Below the pieces are notes generated by a model, which was given only the letters and a program-made list of their open reading frames with translations, made no database searches and was not told where the DNA came from. A stretch of 64,000 nucleotides of DNA from Angustibacter sp049994355 (GTDB lineage Bacteria > Actinomycetota > Actinomycetes > Actinomycetales > Angustibacteraceae). The stretch's first letter is position 1, and the number at the start of each line of letters is the position of its first letter. A program made the translations under genes and the position numbers. The stretch lies in assembly GCF_049994355.1 (NCBI RefSeq), contig NZ_CP188257.1, forward strand, positions 124,001 to 188,000, given 5' to 3'. This document shows positions 49,210 through 57,974 of this stretch, piece after piece.

Positions 49210-49563
49210 TCAGCTGGGCTGCCACAGCTCGATCCGGTTGCCCTCAGGATCGGTGACCCAGCCGAACCGCCCCACGCCCTCCATGTCCTGGGTCTCCTCG
49301 GCCACGTCGGCTCCCTTGAGGCGCAGCTGGGCGAGCATCGCCTCCAGGTCGCGGACCCGGAAGTTGAGCATGGTCTGCTGGGCGCGTGAGCCGAAGTAGT
49401 CGGTCTCGGACTCGAAGGTCGCAAACACCGTCACCCCGGCATCCGGACGCCAGAGGCCGTTCTCGTCGGCGTCCAGGCCGAGGCAGTCGCGGTACCAGGC
49501 GCCCAGGGCAACCGGATCCGTGGCCCGAATGAAGTACCCGCCAACTCCCAGCACTCGTTCCAT
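49210..49563 (-). CDS. Single-domain VOC protein
   Basis: 117 aa from the ATG at 49563. One VOC half-barrel: VGGYFIRATDPVALGAWYRDCLGL, FRVRDLEAMLAQLRLKGADV and FGWVTDPEGNRIELWQPS, the last with the usual metal-ligand Glu. This is the small glyoxalase/bleomycin-resistance type; the substrate is not predictable. Convergent with the SHOCT protein gene. Confidence 0.87.
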   Translation of the reverse strand: MERVLGVGGYFIRATDPVALGAWYRDCLGLDADENGLWRPDAGVTVFATFESETDYFGSRAQQTMLNFRVRDLEAMLAQLRLKGADVAEETQDMEGVGRFGWVTDPEGNRIELWQPS

Positions 49564-49647
49564 GTCGCCATCTTGCCCGACCACGGCCACCCGGGTGGAG
49601 CCTCGGCGGCCGGTCGAGGCGCGCTCGAGCCTGGCTAGGGTTGGGCG

Positions 49648-50751
49648 ATGGCGGCCGCGGACGAGATGAAGCTCCCGCGTTGGAGCATCTGGCTGCCTCC
49701 GGTGGTCCTGGTGGCGCTGGCACTGACCTGGGGACGGCACCTCGAGGGCGCGCTGCTGGTGTTCGAGTGCGTCGCGCTGATCGCCGCGATCACCGTTGCC
49801 GTGCACCACGCCGAGGTCGTCGCACACCGGGTCGGCGAGCCGTACGGCACGCTGATCCTGGCCGTCGGGGTGACCGTCATCGAGGTCGGCCTGATCGTCA
49901 CGCTGATGGTCTCCAGCCCCGACAAGACCGCCACGCTCGCGCGGGACACCGTCTTCTCCGCGTTCATGATCGCCGGCAACGGGGTGGTCGGAATCTGCCT
50001 GCTGCTCGGCGCGCTGAAGCACCAGGTGCTGACGTTCCGGCCCGAGGGCGTGGCCGGCGCGGTCGCCACGCTCGCCGCGGTCGCGACGCTGAGCCTGGTG
50101 CTGCCGACGTTCACCACCTCCTCGCCCGGCCCGACGTTCTCCGGCGCGCAGCTCGTCTTCGCCGGGCTCGCCTCGCTGTTCCTCTACGGCACCTTCGTAC
50201 TGGTACAGACCGTCCGGCACCGCGAGTACTTCCTGCCGATCGACGACGCGGGCACCCCGGACGACCCGGACGACGACCACCTCGTGCTGCCGAGCAACCG
50301 GACCACCTGGCTCAGCCTGGGACTGATGCTCGCCTCGCTCGCCGCGGTGGTGGGCCTGGCCAAGGCCGTCTCACCGGCGATCGAGGACGGCGTCCGCACC
50401 ATCGGCGCACCGCAGGCCGCGGTCGGCGTCGTCATCGCCCTGCTGGTGCTGGCGCCGGAGACCGTCGCGGCCGTGCGGGCCGCGCTGCACAACCGGATCC
50501 AGACCAGTCTGAACCTGGCGCTCGGCTCGGCGCTGGCCAGCATCGGGCTGACCATCCCGGCGATCGGGCTGGCCTCGATCTGGCTGTCCGGACCGCTCGA
50601 GCTCGGCCTCGGCCCGAAGGACATGGTGCTGCTTACGCTCACCGTCGTGCTCAGCACGCTGACCACGGTGATGGGTCGGGCAACCGTCCTGCAGGGTGCG
50701 GTGCACCTGTCTGTGTTCGGCGCGTTCATCTTCCTCGCCGTCACGCCCTGA
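49648..50751 (+). CDS. chaA: Calcium/sodium:proton antiporter (ChaA family)
   Basis: 367 aa with ten to eleven membrane helices. The two alpha repeats of the CaCA superfamily are readable: VAHRVGEPYGTLILAVGVTVIEVGLIVTLM divided in the first and APETVAAVRAALHNRIQTSLNLALGSALASIGLT in the second, each with the ion-binding acidic residue. An acidic loop (DDAGTPDDPDDDH) lies in the middle. It would export Ca2+ or Na+ in exchange for protons. Monocistronic. Confidence 0.9.
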   Translation: MAAADEMKLPRWSIWLPPVVLVALALTWGRHLEGALLVFECVALIAAITVAVHHAEVVAHRVGEPYGTLILAVGVTVIEVGLIVTLMVSSPDKTATLARDTVFSAFMIAGNGVVGICLLLGALKHQVLTFRPEGVAGAVATLAAVATLSLVLPTFTTSSPGPTFSGAQLVFAGLASLFLYGTFVLVQTVRHREYFLPIDDAGTPDDPDDDHLVLPSNRTTWLSLGLMLASLAAVVGLAKAVSPAIEDGVRTIGAPQAAVGVVIALLVLAPETVAAVRAALHNRIQTSLNLALGSALASIGLTIPAIGLASIWLSGPLELGLGPKDMVLLTLTVVLSTLTTVMGRATVLQGAVHLSVFGAFIFLAVTP

Positions 50752-50762
50752 GCACCCCACCT

Positions 50763-50809
50763 TTGTCACCTCAGCCAGCCGTGATATAGTTGAAGCCTCA
50801 ACAAAGGAG
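50763..50809 (+). promoter_or_regulatory. Promoter with operator-like palindrome for the VOC gene
   Basis: TTGTCA (50763-50768) and TATAGT (50785-50790), spaced 16 bp, form a good sigma-A-type promoter. The palindrome GTTGA-N4-TCAAC (50789-50802) overlaps the -10 box, as expected for a repressor site, perhaps of MarR type. AAAGGAG (50803-50809) is the ribosome site of the next gene, 5 bases from its ATG. Confidence 0.7.
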
Positions 50810-50814
50810 TTTCG

Positions 50815-51321
50815 ATGCCGGTCACCCGCCTGAACCACGCCGTCCTGTTCGTCCGCGACGTCAGTCGCAGCGTCGAGTTCTACTCCGACGCCCTCGGCTT
50901 CCGTCCTGTGAACCAGCTGCCGGGTGCGGCGTTCCTGCAGGCGGCCGCGAGCAACAACGACCACGACCTCGGCCTCTTCGAGATCGGGTCGCAGGCCGCC
51001 GCGTCCGGCGCGGGCCGCACCACGGTCGGGCTGTACCACCTGGCGTGGGAGGTCGACACGCTCGACGAGCTCGAGCGGATCGCGGGCAAGCTGAGCGAGC
51101 TGGGCTCGCTGGCCGGCGCCTCCGACCACGGCACCACCAAGGCCCTGTACGCCAAGGACCCGGACGGCATCGAGTTCGAGGTGTCCTGGCTGGTGCCCGC
51201 CGACCTGATCACCGACGACCTCGAGATGACCACCGCCCCGCTGGACCTGGCTGCGGCCAAGGAACGGTACGGCGCGACGACCCGCGGCGGCGTCGGCATC
51301 TCCTTCCCCGCCCGCGTCTGA
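50815..51321 (+). CDS. VOC protein, catechol-2,3-dioxygenase-like
   Basis: 168 aa, ATG with AAAGGAG. VOC fold opening RLNHAVLFVRDVSRSVEFYSDALGFR with the first metal His, HLAWEVDTLDELERIAGKL with the second, and DPDGIEFEVSW with the Glu. The pattern fits ring-cleavage-like or thiol-related VOC enzymes. It has its own regulated promoter and is separated by 35 bp from the pxpA gene, which follows on the same strand. Confidence 0.86.
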   Translation: MPVTRLNHAVLFVRDVSRSVEFYSDALGFRPVNQLPGAAFLQAAASNNDHDLGLFEIGSQAAASGAGRTTVGLYHLAWEVDTLDELERIAGKLSELGSLAGASDHGTTKALYAKDPDGIEFEVSWLVPADLITDDLEMTTAPLDLAAAKERYGATTRGGVGISFPARV

Positions 51322-51356
51322 GCCCGCTCGGCGGCGTCGCCTGACAGACTGGCGGC

Positions 51357-52082
51357 GTGTCGAGCATCGACCTCAACTGCGACCTCGGCGAGGGCTTCGG
51401 TCGCTGGGCGCTCGGTGACGACGAGGGTCTGCTCGATGTCGTGACGAGCGCCAACGTCGCCTGCGGCTTCCACGCCGGCGACCCGGCCGGGCTGGCCCGG
51501 GTCTGCGCCGGCGCGGTGCAGCGCGGGGTGGTGATCGGCGCGCAGGTCGGTTACCGCGACCTCGCCGGCTTCGGCCGCCGCTTCATCGACATCGGGTACG
51601 ACGACCTGCGGGCCGACGTGACCTACCAGATAGGTGCGCTGCAGGCGCTCGCGCGCGCGGCCGGCGGCGTCGTCCGGTACGTCAAGCCGCACGGTGCCCT
51701 CTACCACGCGACCAACAGCCACGACCGCCAGGCCGCCGCTGTGGTGGACGCCGTCCGCGCCCTCGACCCCGGGCTCGCGCTGCTGGGCTTCCCGGGCTCA
51801 CTCCTGCTCGAAGCCGGCGATGAGGCCGGACTGCGCTGCGTCACAGAGGGTTTCGCCGACCGACGGTACGGCGACGAGGGGCTGCTGGTCCCGCGCCAGC
51901 AGCCGGGTGCGGTGCTCACCGACCAGGGTCAGGTCACCACCCAGGCAGTCGGCCTGGTCGGGTCGGTGGAGTCCATCTGCCTGCACGGTGACACTGACGG
52001 CGCGGTCGCCCTGGCCAGGGCGGTCCGGACCGCGCTCGAGCAGGGGTCCCGGGTGGAGCCCTTCTGCGGCAACGGTTCCTGA
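51357..52082 (+). CDS. pxpA: 5-oxoprolinase subunit A (LamB/YcsF)
   Basis: 241 aa, GTG start. Family signature SIDLNCDLGEGFGRWALGDDEGLLDVVTSANVACGFHAGDP spread over the first 45 residues, VRYVKPHGALYH and ICLHGDTDGAVALAR. With PxpB and PxpC it hydrolyses 5-oxoproline (pyroglutamate), a damage product of glutamine and glutathione-type metabolites, to glutamate using ATP. First gene of pxpABC. Confidence 0.95.
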   Translation: MSSIDLNCDLGEGFGRWALGDDEGLLDVVTSANVACGFHAGDPAGLARVCAGAVQRGVVIGAQVGYRDLAGFGRRFIDIGYDDLRADVTYQIGALQALARAAGGVVRYVKPHGALYHATNSHDRQAAAVVDAVRALDPGLALLGFPGSLLLEAGDEAGLRCVTEGFADRRYGDEGLLVPRQQPGAVLTDQGQVTTQAVGLVGSVESICLHGDTDGAVALARAVRTALEQGSRVEPFCGNGS

Positions 52083-52084
52083 CG

Positions 52085-52726
52085 GTGGATGGGCTCGTCG
52101 TCCACGCAATGGGCGACCGCGCGCTGGTCGTCGACCTGCCCGACGCAGAGGCGGTCCGTCGGCTCGCGGCCACCCTGCGCGCCGATCTGCCGACCGGTGT
52201 GTTGGACGTCGTCCCGGGTGCCCGTTCCCTGTTGCTGCGCACCGCTCACGCCACCGACCTCGCGCCGCTGGCCCGAGTGGTGCGCGCAGCGACCGAAGCA
52301 CCGAACGACTCGAAGGCCCTGGCGCGCAACGACTCCGGGTCGTCCGCCGAGGTGGTGGTCGACGTCCGGTACGACGGCGCGGATCTCGCGGAGGTGGCCC
52401 GGCGGACGGGTCTGAGCGTGCACGAGGTCGTCGCCGCGCACACCGCGGCCGACTGGCGGGTGGCCTTCATGGGCTTCGCCCCCGGTTTCGGCTACCTGGT
52501 CGGTGACGACCCGCGGCTGGTCGCGCCGCGCCGCGAGCACCCGCGGCGCGAGGTGCCGGCCGGCTCGGTGGCACTGGCCGGTGAGTACAGCGGTGTCTAC
52601 CCGCGCGAGACCCCCGGGGGATGGCAGCTGATCGGCAGCACGGACGCGCCGCTGTGGGATCTGGGGAACGACCCACCGGCGTTGCTGCGTCCTGGCTTGC
52701 GCGTCCGGTTTCGGGACATGCGATGA
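52085..52726 (+). CDS. pxpB: 5-oxoprolinase subunit B
   Basis: 213 aa, GTG start 2 bp after pxpA. The kinase-inhibitor-like allophanate hydrolase subunit 1 domain shows VVVDVRYDGADLAEVARRTGLSVHEVVAAH spread over its first strands and FMGFAPGFGYLVG, RREHPRREVPAGSVALAGEYSGVYPRETPGGWQLIG divided in its core. Partner of PxpA and PxpC. The stop overlaps the pxpC ATG (ATGA). Confidence 0.95.
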   Translation: MDGLVVHAMGDRALVVDLPDAEAVRRLAATLRADLPTGVLDVVPGARSLLLRTAHATDLAPLARVVRAATEAPNDSKALARNDSGSSAEVVVDVRYDGADLAEVARRTGLSVHEVVAAHTAADWRVAFMGFAPGFGYLVGDDPRLVAPRREHPRREVPAGSVALAGEYSGVYPRETPGGWQLIGSTDAPLWDLGNDPPALLRPGLRVRFRDMR

Positions 52727-53610
52727 GTAGCCTGCTCGTACTGGACGGCGGTCGGCTGGCGACCGTGCAGGACGGCGGCCGCCCCGGTCTGGCGCACCTG
52801 GGCGTTGGGCCGTCCGGAGCCGCGGACCGGGCCAGCCTGGGCCAGGTGAACCGGCTGCTCGGCAACGCCGAGGACGCTGCCGCAGTGGAGGCCACGCTCG
52901 GTGGGCTGGTGGTGCGCGCGCAGGGTGCCGCGGACGTCGCGATCGGTGGCGCCCCCGCCGAGGCGGTCGTGCGACCGGCCAGCGGCGCGACCTGGACGGC
53001 TGGCCCGGGCACCCCGGTGCAGCTGCGCGACGGTGACGAGCTGGCGCTCGGCCTGCCGGTGCGCGGCCTGCGCAGCTACCTCGGGGTCCGCGGCGGCATC
53101 GCCGTCCAGCCGGTGCTGGGCAGCCGGTCCCGCGACGAGCTGGCCGGCATCGGGCCCGCGCCGCTGACCGCTGGGGACCGGCTGCCGGTGGGCACGTCGA
53201 CCGGTGCTTGGCCGGGCGTCGACACCGTGCCGTGGCTGACCGACCCGCTGCCCCGTCGTCCGCTGAGGGCGGTGCTCGGCCCGCGCGGCGACTGGTTCAC
53301 ACCCGACACGGCGAAGGTACTGACCGACGGGACGTGGCGGGTCTCGGGCGACGCCAACCGGACCGCAGTCGTCCTGGACGGCCCCACGCTCACCCGCTCC
53401 CGGGACGGCGAGCTGCCGCCGGAAGGCATGGTGCGCGGCGCGATCCAGGTGCCGCCGAGCGGGCGGCCGACGATCCTGCTGGCCGACCACCCGGTAACCG
53501 GCGGCTACCCCGTGGTCGCCGTGCTGCTCGACCGGGACGTCGACCGGCTCGCTCAGCTGCGCCCTGGCGACCCGTTGGCGCTGCACCTGCTCGCGCCGGC
53601 GCCGCTGTGA
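52723..53610 (+). CDS. pxpC: 5-oxoprolinase subunit C
   Basis: 295 aa from the ATG at 52723, overlapping pxpB. Allophanate hydrolase subunit 2 signatures: LATVQDGGRPGLAHLGVGPSGAADR, LRSYLGVRGGI, LGSRSRDELAGIG, and the C-terminal PPSGRPTILLADHPVTGGYPVVA. It completes the pxpABC 5-oxoprolinase. Its stop overlaps the GTG of the glycosylase gene. Confidence 0.95.
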   Translation: MSSLLVLDGGRLATVQDGGRPGLAHLGVGPSGAADRASLGQVNRLLGNAEDAAAVEATLGGLVVRAQGAADVAIGGAPAEAVVRPASGATWTAGPGTPVQLRDGDELALGLPVRGLRSYLGVRGGIAVQPVLGSRSRDELAGIGPAPLTAGDRLPVGTSTGAWPGVDTVPWLTDPLPRRPLRAVLGPRGDWFTPDTAKVLTDGTWRVSGDANRTAVVLDGPTLTRSRDGELPPEGMVRGAIQVPPSGRPTILLADHPVTGGYPVVAVLLDRDVDRLAQLRPGDPLALHLLAPAPL

Positions 53611-54494
53611 GCGCGGCGGCGAGCGCGCCGAGCGTGCACCCGTTGCGACCCATCGGGCGGCACGACTCGTCGCGGCTGCTGGCGTTCGTCGGCGCGCACG
53701 CCGTACCGGGGGTCGAGGCCTGGGACGGCACCACCTGGACGTCGTCCGCCCGGTTCGCCGGGGGACCGGCCGTACTGCAGGTCTCGGTGAGTGCGCGGCC
53801 GGGTTTCGACGTCCGGCTGTGGCTGACCGAGCCGGACGACGAGCCCGCCGCGCTGAAGGCCCTGGCGGCGTTGCTCGACCTGGACCGGGACGTCGCGCCG
53901 GCCGAGCTGAGGCTCGCGGCCGACCCGGTGCTCGGACCGCTGATCGCGCGGCGGCCGGGTCTGCGGGTGCCCGGCGAGCTGGACCCCTTCGAGACGTTGG
54001 TGCGCACGATCATCGGCCAGCAGATCTCGTTGGCCGGTGCCCGCACAGTGACGGCGCGGCTCGTGCAGGCCGTAGGCCCGCCGCTGCCGACCGCCTTGGT
54101 GGTCGATCCTGCGGTGACGCACCGGTTCCCGTCTGCGGCAACGCTGGCCGCACTCGATCCGGACGACGCAGCCCTGGCGGTGCCCCGATCGCGGGCTCGG
54201 GCGGTGGTCGCAGCGGCGACGGCCTTCGCCGACCTGGCGCCCGGCGACGCGGTGCCGACCCGGGCCGAGCTGCTGGTCCTTCCCGGCATCGGCCCGTGGA
54301 CCGCCGACTACCTCGACCTGCGTGCTCGTCGCGACCCGGACGTGCTGATGGCCGGCGACCTGGCGGTGCGCAAGGTGCTCGGCCGCCCGGGTGCGCCTGC
54401 GTCGGTGGCCGACGTGGTGGCGGCCGGGCTTTCCTGGAGGCCGTTTCGCTCAACGGCCCTCATGCACCTGTGGGCTGAGTATCTTCAGCTGTAG
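53607..54494 (+). CDS. DNA-3-methyladenine glycosylase II-like (AlkA type)
   Basis: 295 aa from the GTG at 53607, coupled to pxpC (GTGA). HhH-GPD superfamily: DPFETLVRTIIGQQISLAGARTVTARLV at about 125-152, then the helix-hairpin-helix LLVLPGIGPWTADYLDLRA with the catalytic Asp further on (PDVLMAGDLAVRKVLG). It would excise alkylated bases. No methyltransferase domain or Ada gene is attached, and translation coupling to 5-oxoprolinase is odd. Confidence 0.9.
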   Translation: MSAAASAPSVHPLRPIGRHDSSRLLAFVGAHAVPGVEAWDGTTWTSSARFAGGPAVLQVSVSARPGFDVRLWLTEPDDEPAALKALAALLDLDRDVAPAELRLAADPVLGPLIARRPGLRVPGELDPFETLVRTIIGQQISLAGARTVTARLVQAVGPPLPTALVVDPAVTHRFPSAATLAALDPDDAALAVPRSRARAVVAAATAFADLAPGDAVPTRAELLVLPGIGPWTADYLDLRARRDPDVLMAGDLAVRKVLGRPGAPASVADVVAAGLSWRPFRSTALMHLWAEYLQL

Positions 54495-54507
54495 ACCCCG
54501 GCTGGCG

Positions 54508-54528
54508 TTACATAGGCTGCCTATGTAA
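54508..54528. promoter_or_regulatory. MarR operator, perfect 10+1+10 palindrome
   Basis: TTACATAGGC (54508-54517) and its exact reverse complement (54519-54528) are separated by a single base. The element ends 9 bp before the ATG of the MarR gene, overlapping the only place for its promoter. This is the typical form of a MarR autoregulatory operator, here controlling the MarR-MFS pair. Confidence 0.88.
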
Positions 54529-54537
54529 ACTTGCGTC

Positions 54538-55023
54538 ATGACCACCTCGGGAAACGCGGATCGTGGCACCCGGGCGAACCTGCCCGACGAGCGCGAGCTG
54601 GCCTTCCAGCTCGTCACCAGCAGCGCCCGCCTGGTCAGGTTCGCCGCCCGGCAGAGCAGTTCACCGGTCCCGCGCGCCCTGGCCCGCGCGCTGAGCGTGA
54701 TCAACGAGCTCGGCGAGCCGCGGATCAGCGACATCGCCGCTGCCGACCGGATCTCCCAGCCCACCGCCACGACCCTCGTGCAGAAGCTCGAGGAGCGCGG
54801 CTGGGTGGCGCGCACCACCGACCCGCGCGACGCCCGCGCCGTCCGGATCCACATCACCCAGGCCGGTCGGGACGCGATCACCGAGTTCCGCAAGTCCGCC
54901 GCCGACGCGCTGGTGCCCGCACTGGGCGCGCTCGACGAAGCGGACCTGGCGGCGCTCACCCGCGGCGTCCAGGCCCTGAACACCATGCTCGAGCACCAGA
55001 ACCCCCAGGAGGACACTGCATGA
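54538..55023 (+). CDS. MarR-family transcriptional regulator
   Basis: 161 aa, ATG 9 bp after the operator, so the transcript may be leaderless or nearly so. The winged helix lies at about residues 50-110: LSVINELGEPRISDIAAADRISQPTATTLVQKLEERGWVAR split between HTH and wing, then DPRDARAVRIHITQAG. It should repress itself and the co-transcribed MFS exporter until a ligand binds. The stop overlaps the transporter ATG. Confidence 0.92.
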   Translation: MTTSGNADRGTRANLPDERELAFQLVTSSARLVRFAARQSSSPVPRALARALSVINELGEPRISDIAAADRISQPTATTLVQKLEERGWVARTTDPRDARAVRIHITQAGRDAITEFRKSAADALVPALGALDEADLAALTRGVQALNTMLEHQNPQEDTA

Positions 55024-56255
55024 GCCACGGCACCACCACCAAACCCGGCATCCTGCACCAGCCGCGAGCGGTCTGGGCGGTCGCGTTCGCCTGCGTCATC
55101 GCGTTCATGGGGATCGGTCTCGTCGACCCGATCCTCAAGCCGATCGCGGAGCAGCTGGACGCGTCGCCCTCCCAGGTGTCGTTGCTGTTCACCAGCTACA
55201 TGGCGGTGACCGGCGTGGCCATGCTGGTCACCGGCTGGCTCACCAGCCGCCTCGGCGCCAAGCGCGTGCTGCTCGCCGGCCTGGCGATCATCGTGGTGTT
55301 CGCCGCCCTCGCCGGCTCGAGCGACACCATCGGCCAGATCGTCGGCTTCCGGGCCGGCTGGGGTCTGGGCAACGCGCTCTTCATCGCGACTGCCCTGGCC
55401 ACCATCGTCGGTGCCGCCAGCGGTGGCGTGGCGAGCGCGATCATCCTGTACGAGGCCGCCCTCGGGATCGGCATCGCCGCCGGCCCGCTGCTCGGCGGCT
55501 TCCTCGGGGACATCTCCTGGCGCGGCCCGTTCTACGGCGTCTCGGTGCTGATGGCCATCGCGTTCTTCGCGATCGCGATCTTCCTGCCGAAGCTGCCCCG
55601 GGCCGAGCGCACCACCAGCCTGCTCGACCCGTTCCGAGCTCTGCGGCACCGCAGCCTGCTCACCATGGCGATCACTGCGCTGCTGTACAACTTCGGCTTC
55701 TTCACGCTGCTGGCCTTCACGCCGTTCCCGTTGGCCATGAGCGCGCACCAGATCGGCTTCATCTTCTTCGGCTGGGGCGTCTGCCTGGCGGTGGCCTCGG
55801 TGTTCGTGGCGCCGCGGCTGCAGCGCCGGTTCGGCACCCTGCCGGTCGTCGCCGCAGCGCTGACGGCGTTCGCGGTCGACCTCGCCGTGATGGCGCTGTA
55901 CACCGACAACAAGACCGTGCTCGTCGTCTGCGTCGTCGTCGCCGGAGTGTTCCTCGGCATCAACAACACCCTGGTCACCGAGGCGGTGATGCTGGCCGCT
56001 CCGGTCGAACGCAGCACTGCCAGCGCGGCGTACAGCTTCGTGCGCTTCGGCGGCGGCGCGATCGCGCCGTACCTGGCCGGCAAGCTCGGCGAGAACGTCA
56101 GCATGCACGCGCCTTTCTGGGTCGGTGCCGGGGCGACCGCGCTCGCGGTGGTCGTGCTGCTGTCCGGACGTCGCGTGCTGGCCCATGTGGACGCGCACGA
56201 GCCCGAGGTGCAGAGCGTCGAGGAGGCGCGCGTGCTGGTCGCCGCCGACGCCTGA
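55020..56255 (+). CDS. MFS transporter controlled by MarR
   Basis: 411 aa from the ATG at 55020 (ATGA overlap with the MarR stop). Twelve membrane helices of the DHA1 type: FMGIGLVDPILKPIAEQL in TM1, motif A-like WLTSRLGAKRVLL between TM2 and TM3, and motif C-like AALGIGIAAGPLLGGFLG in TM5. It is probably a proton-driven exporter of a small toxic compound that is also the MarR ligand. Confidence 0.92.
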   Translation: MSHGTTTKPGILHQPRAVWAVAFACVIAFMGIGLVDPILKPIAEQLDASPSQVSLLFTSYMAVTGVAMLVTGWLTSRLGAKRVLLAGLAIIVVFAALAGSSDTIGQIVGFRAGWGLGNALFIATALATIVGAASGGVASAIILYEAALGIGIAAGPLLGGFLGDISWRGPFYGVSVLMAIAFFAIAIFLPKLPRAERTTSLLDPFRALRHRSLLTMAITALLYNFGFFTLLAFTPFPLAMSAHQIGFIFFGWGVCLAVASVFVAPRLQRRFGTLPVVAAALTAFAVDLAVMALYTDNKTVLVVCVVVAGVFLGINNTLVTEAVMLAAPVERSTASAAYSFVRFGGGAIAPYLAGKLGENVSMHAPFWVGAGATALAVVVLLSGRRVLAHVDAHEPEVQSVEEARVLVAADA

Positions 56256-56335
56256 GCCGGCCGGTTCGTCAGCTCGCTCGCGGGTGACCGAGGCAGGGTC
56301 TCGCCATCGCCGAAGTGCCGTGGCAGAGTCCAGCC

Positions 56336-57970
56336 ATGAAGAGCACGATGCAGGCCGTCCCCCTGCTCATCTCCCAGATCCTGCGCTTCGGCACGACGGC
56401 GCACGCGACGTCCGAGGTGATCACCTGGACCGGCGCCGAACCGCGCCGTTCGACGTATGCCGACGTCGGGCGGGACTGCGCCCGGCTGGCGAACGCGCTG
56501 CGCTCCCTCGGCGTGGACGCCGACCAGCGGGTCGCGACCTTCATGTGGAACAACGAGGAGCACCTCGAGCTCTACCTGACGGCGCCGAGCATCGGCGCCG
56601 TGCTGCACGCCCTGAACATCCGGCTCTTTCCCGAGCAGCTGGTCTACGTCGCCAACCACGCGCAGGACTACGTCGTGGTCGTCGACAACTCGCTGGCCGC
56701 GCCGTTCAGCCGGCTGCTGCCGCACCTGAAGACCATCCAGCACGTCGTGGTGAACGGGCCGGTGCCGGACGAGGTGCGCGAGGCACTCGGCACCGAAGGC
56801 CGGACGGTGCACGACTACCGCGAGCTGCTGGACGCCCAGCCTGACACCTTCGATTGGCCCGAGCTGGACGAGGACCTCGGCGCCGCCATGTGCTACACCT
56901 CCGGCACGACCGGCAACCCCAAGGGCGTCGTCTACAGCCACCGCTCCAACTACCTGCACGCGATGCAGGTCTGCATGGGCAGCGCGATGGCGATGGCCGA
57001 GGGGCAGCGGCTGCTGGCGATCGTGCCGCTGTTCCACGCCAACGCCTGGGGCATCCCGTACGGCGCGATGATGTCCGGCGCGAGCCTGGTCATGCCGGAC
57101 CGCTTCCTGCAGGCCGAGCCGCTGGCGGCCATGATCGCGTCTCTGCAGGTGACGCACAGCGCGGCGGTGCCGACCATCTGGAGCGACCTGCTGGCCTACC
57201 TCGACGCGCATCCGGACGCGGACGTGTCCTCGCTGAAGTCCTGCATCGTCGGCGGCTCCGCGTGCCCACCGGCCCTGATGAAGGCCTATGAGGAGCGCTA
57301 CGGCGTGAACGTCGTGCACGCCTGGGGCATGACCGAGATGTCACCGCTGGGCTCGGTCGCCGTGCCGCCGGTCGACTCGGAGGGCGAGGAGCGCTGGGCG
57401 TACCGGCAGTCCCAGGGGCGGCTGTCGCCGCTGGTGCAGGGCCGGCTGGTCGGCCCGGACGGCTCGCAGATGCCCTGGGACGGCGAGCAGGTCGGCGAGC
57501 TCGAGGTCCGCGGACCGTGGATCACCGGTCACTACTACCTGGACGACGACCCGGCCAAGTTCGACGACGGCTGGCTGCGCACCGGTGACGTCGGGTCGCT
57601 GACCCACGACGGCTTCCTGCGGCTGACCGACCGGGCCAAGGACGTGATCAAGTCCGGCGGCGAGTGGATCTCGTCGGTGGACCTGGAGAACGCGCTGATG
57701 GCCCACCCGAAGGTCCGCGAGGCGAGCGTGGTCGGCGTGCCGGACGAGCGCTGGGGCGAGCGTCCGCTGGCCACCGTGGTGGTCGTGGAGGGCGAGACCG
57801 TGGACGTCGAGGAGCTGCGCGAGCACCTCCTGGGGCACGTCGCGAAGTGGCAGCTGCCGGAGCGCTGGGCGTTCATCGACGAGGTGCCCAAGACCAGCGT
57901 GGGCAAGTTCGACAAGAAGGTGCTGCGCAAGTCCTACGCCGACGGCGAGCTGGACGTGCAGACGATCTGA
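56336..57970 (+). CDS. Fatty-acid/medium-chain acyl-CoA synthetase (FadD/AlkK-like)
   Basis: 544 aa from the ATG at 56336. Adenylate-forming enzyme: P-loop motif AMCYTSGTTGNPKGVVYSH, A5-type NVVHAWGMTEMSP, A7 GWLRTGDVGSLTHDGFLRLTDRAKDVIKSGGEWIS divided in two, and catalytic Lys in TSVGKFDKKVLRK. It activates carboxylic acids to CoA esters via acyl-AMP. The 81-bp gap before it has no clear operator. Its 3' end is 4 bp from the convergent LCP gene. Confidence 0.9.
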   Translation: MKSTMQAVPLLISQILRFGTTAHATSEVITWTGAEPRRSTYADVGRDCARLANALRSLGVDADQRVATFMWNNEEHLELYLTAPSIGAVLHALNIRLFPEQLVYVANHAQDYVVVVDNSLAAPFSRLLPHLKTIQHVVVNGPVPDEVREALGTEGRTVHDYRELLDAQPDTFDWPELDEDLGAAMCYTSGTTGNPKGVVYSHRSNYLHAMQVCMGSAMAMAEGQRLLAIVPLFHANAWGIPYGAMMSGASLVMPDRFLQAEPLAAMIASLQVTHSAAVPTIWSDLLAYLDAHPDADVSSLKSCIVGGSACPPALMKAYEERYGVNVVHAWGMTEMSPLGSVAVPPVDSEGEERWAYRQSQGRLSPLVQGRLVGPDGSQMPWDGEQVGELEVRGPWITGHYYLDDDPAKFDDGWLRTGDVGSLTHDGFLRLTDRAKDVIKSGGEWISSVDLENALMAHPKVREASVVGVPDERWGERPLATVVVVEGETVDVEELREHLLGHVAKWQLPERWAFIDEVPKTSVGKFDKKVLRKSYADGELDVQTI

Positions 57971-57974
57971 GCGG

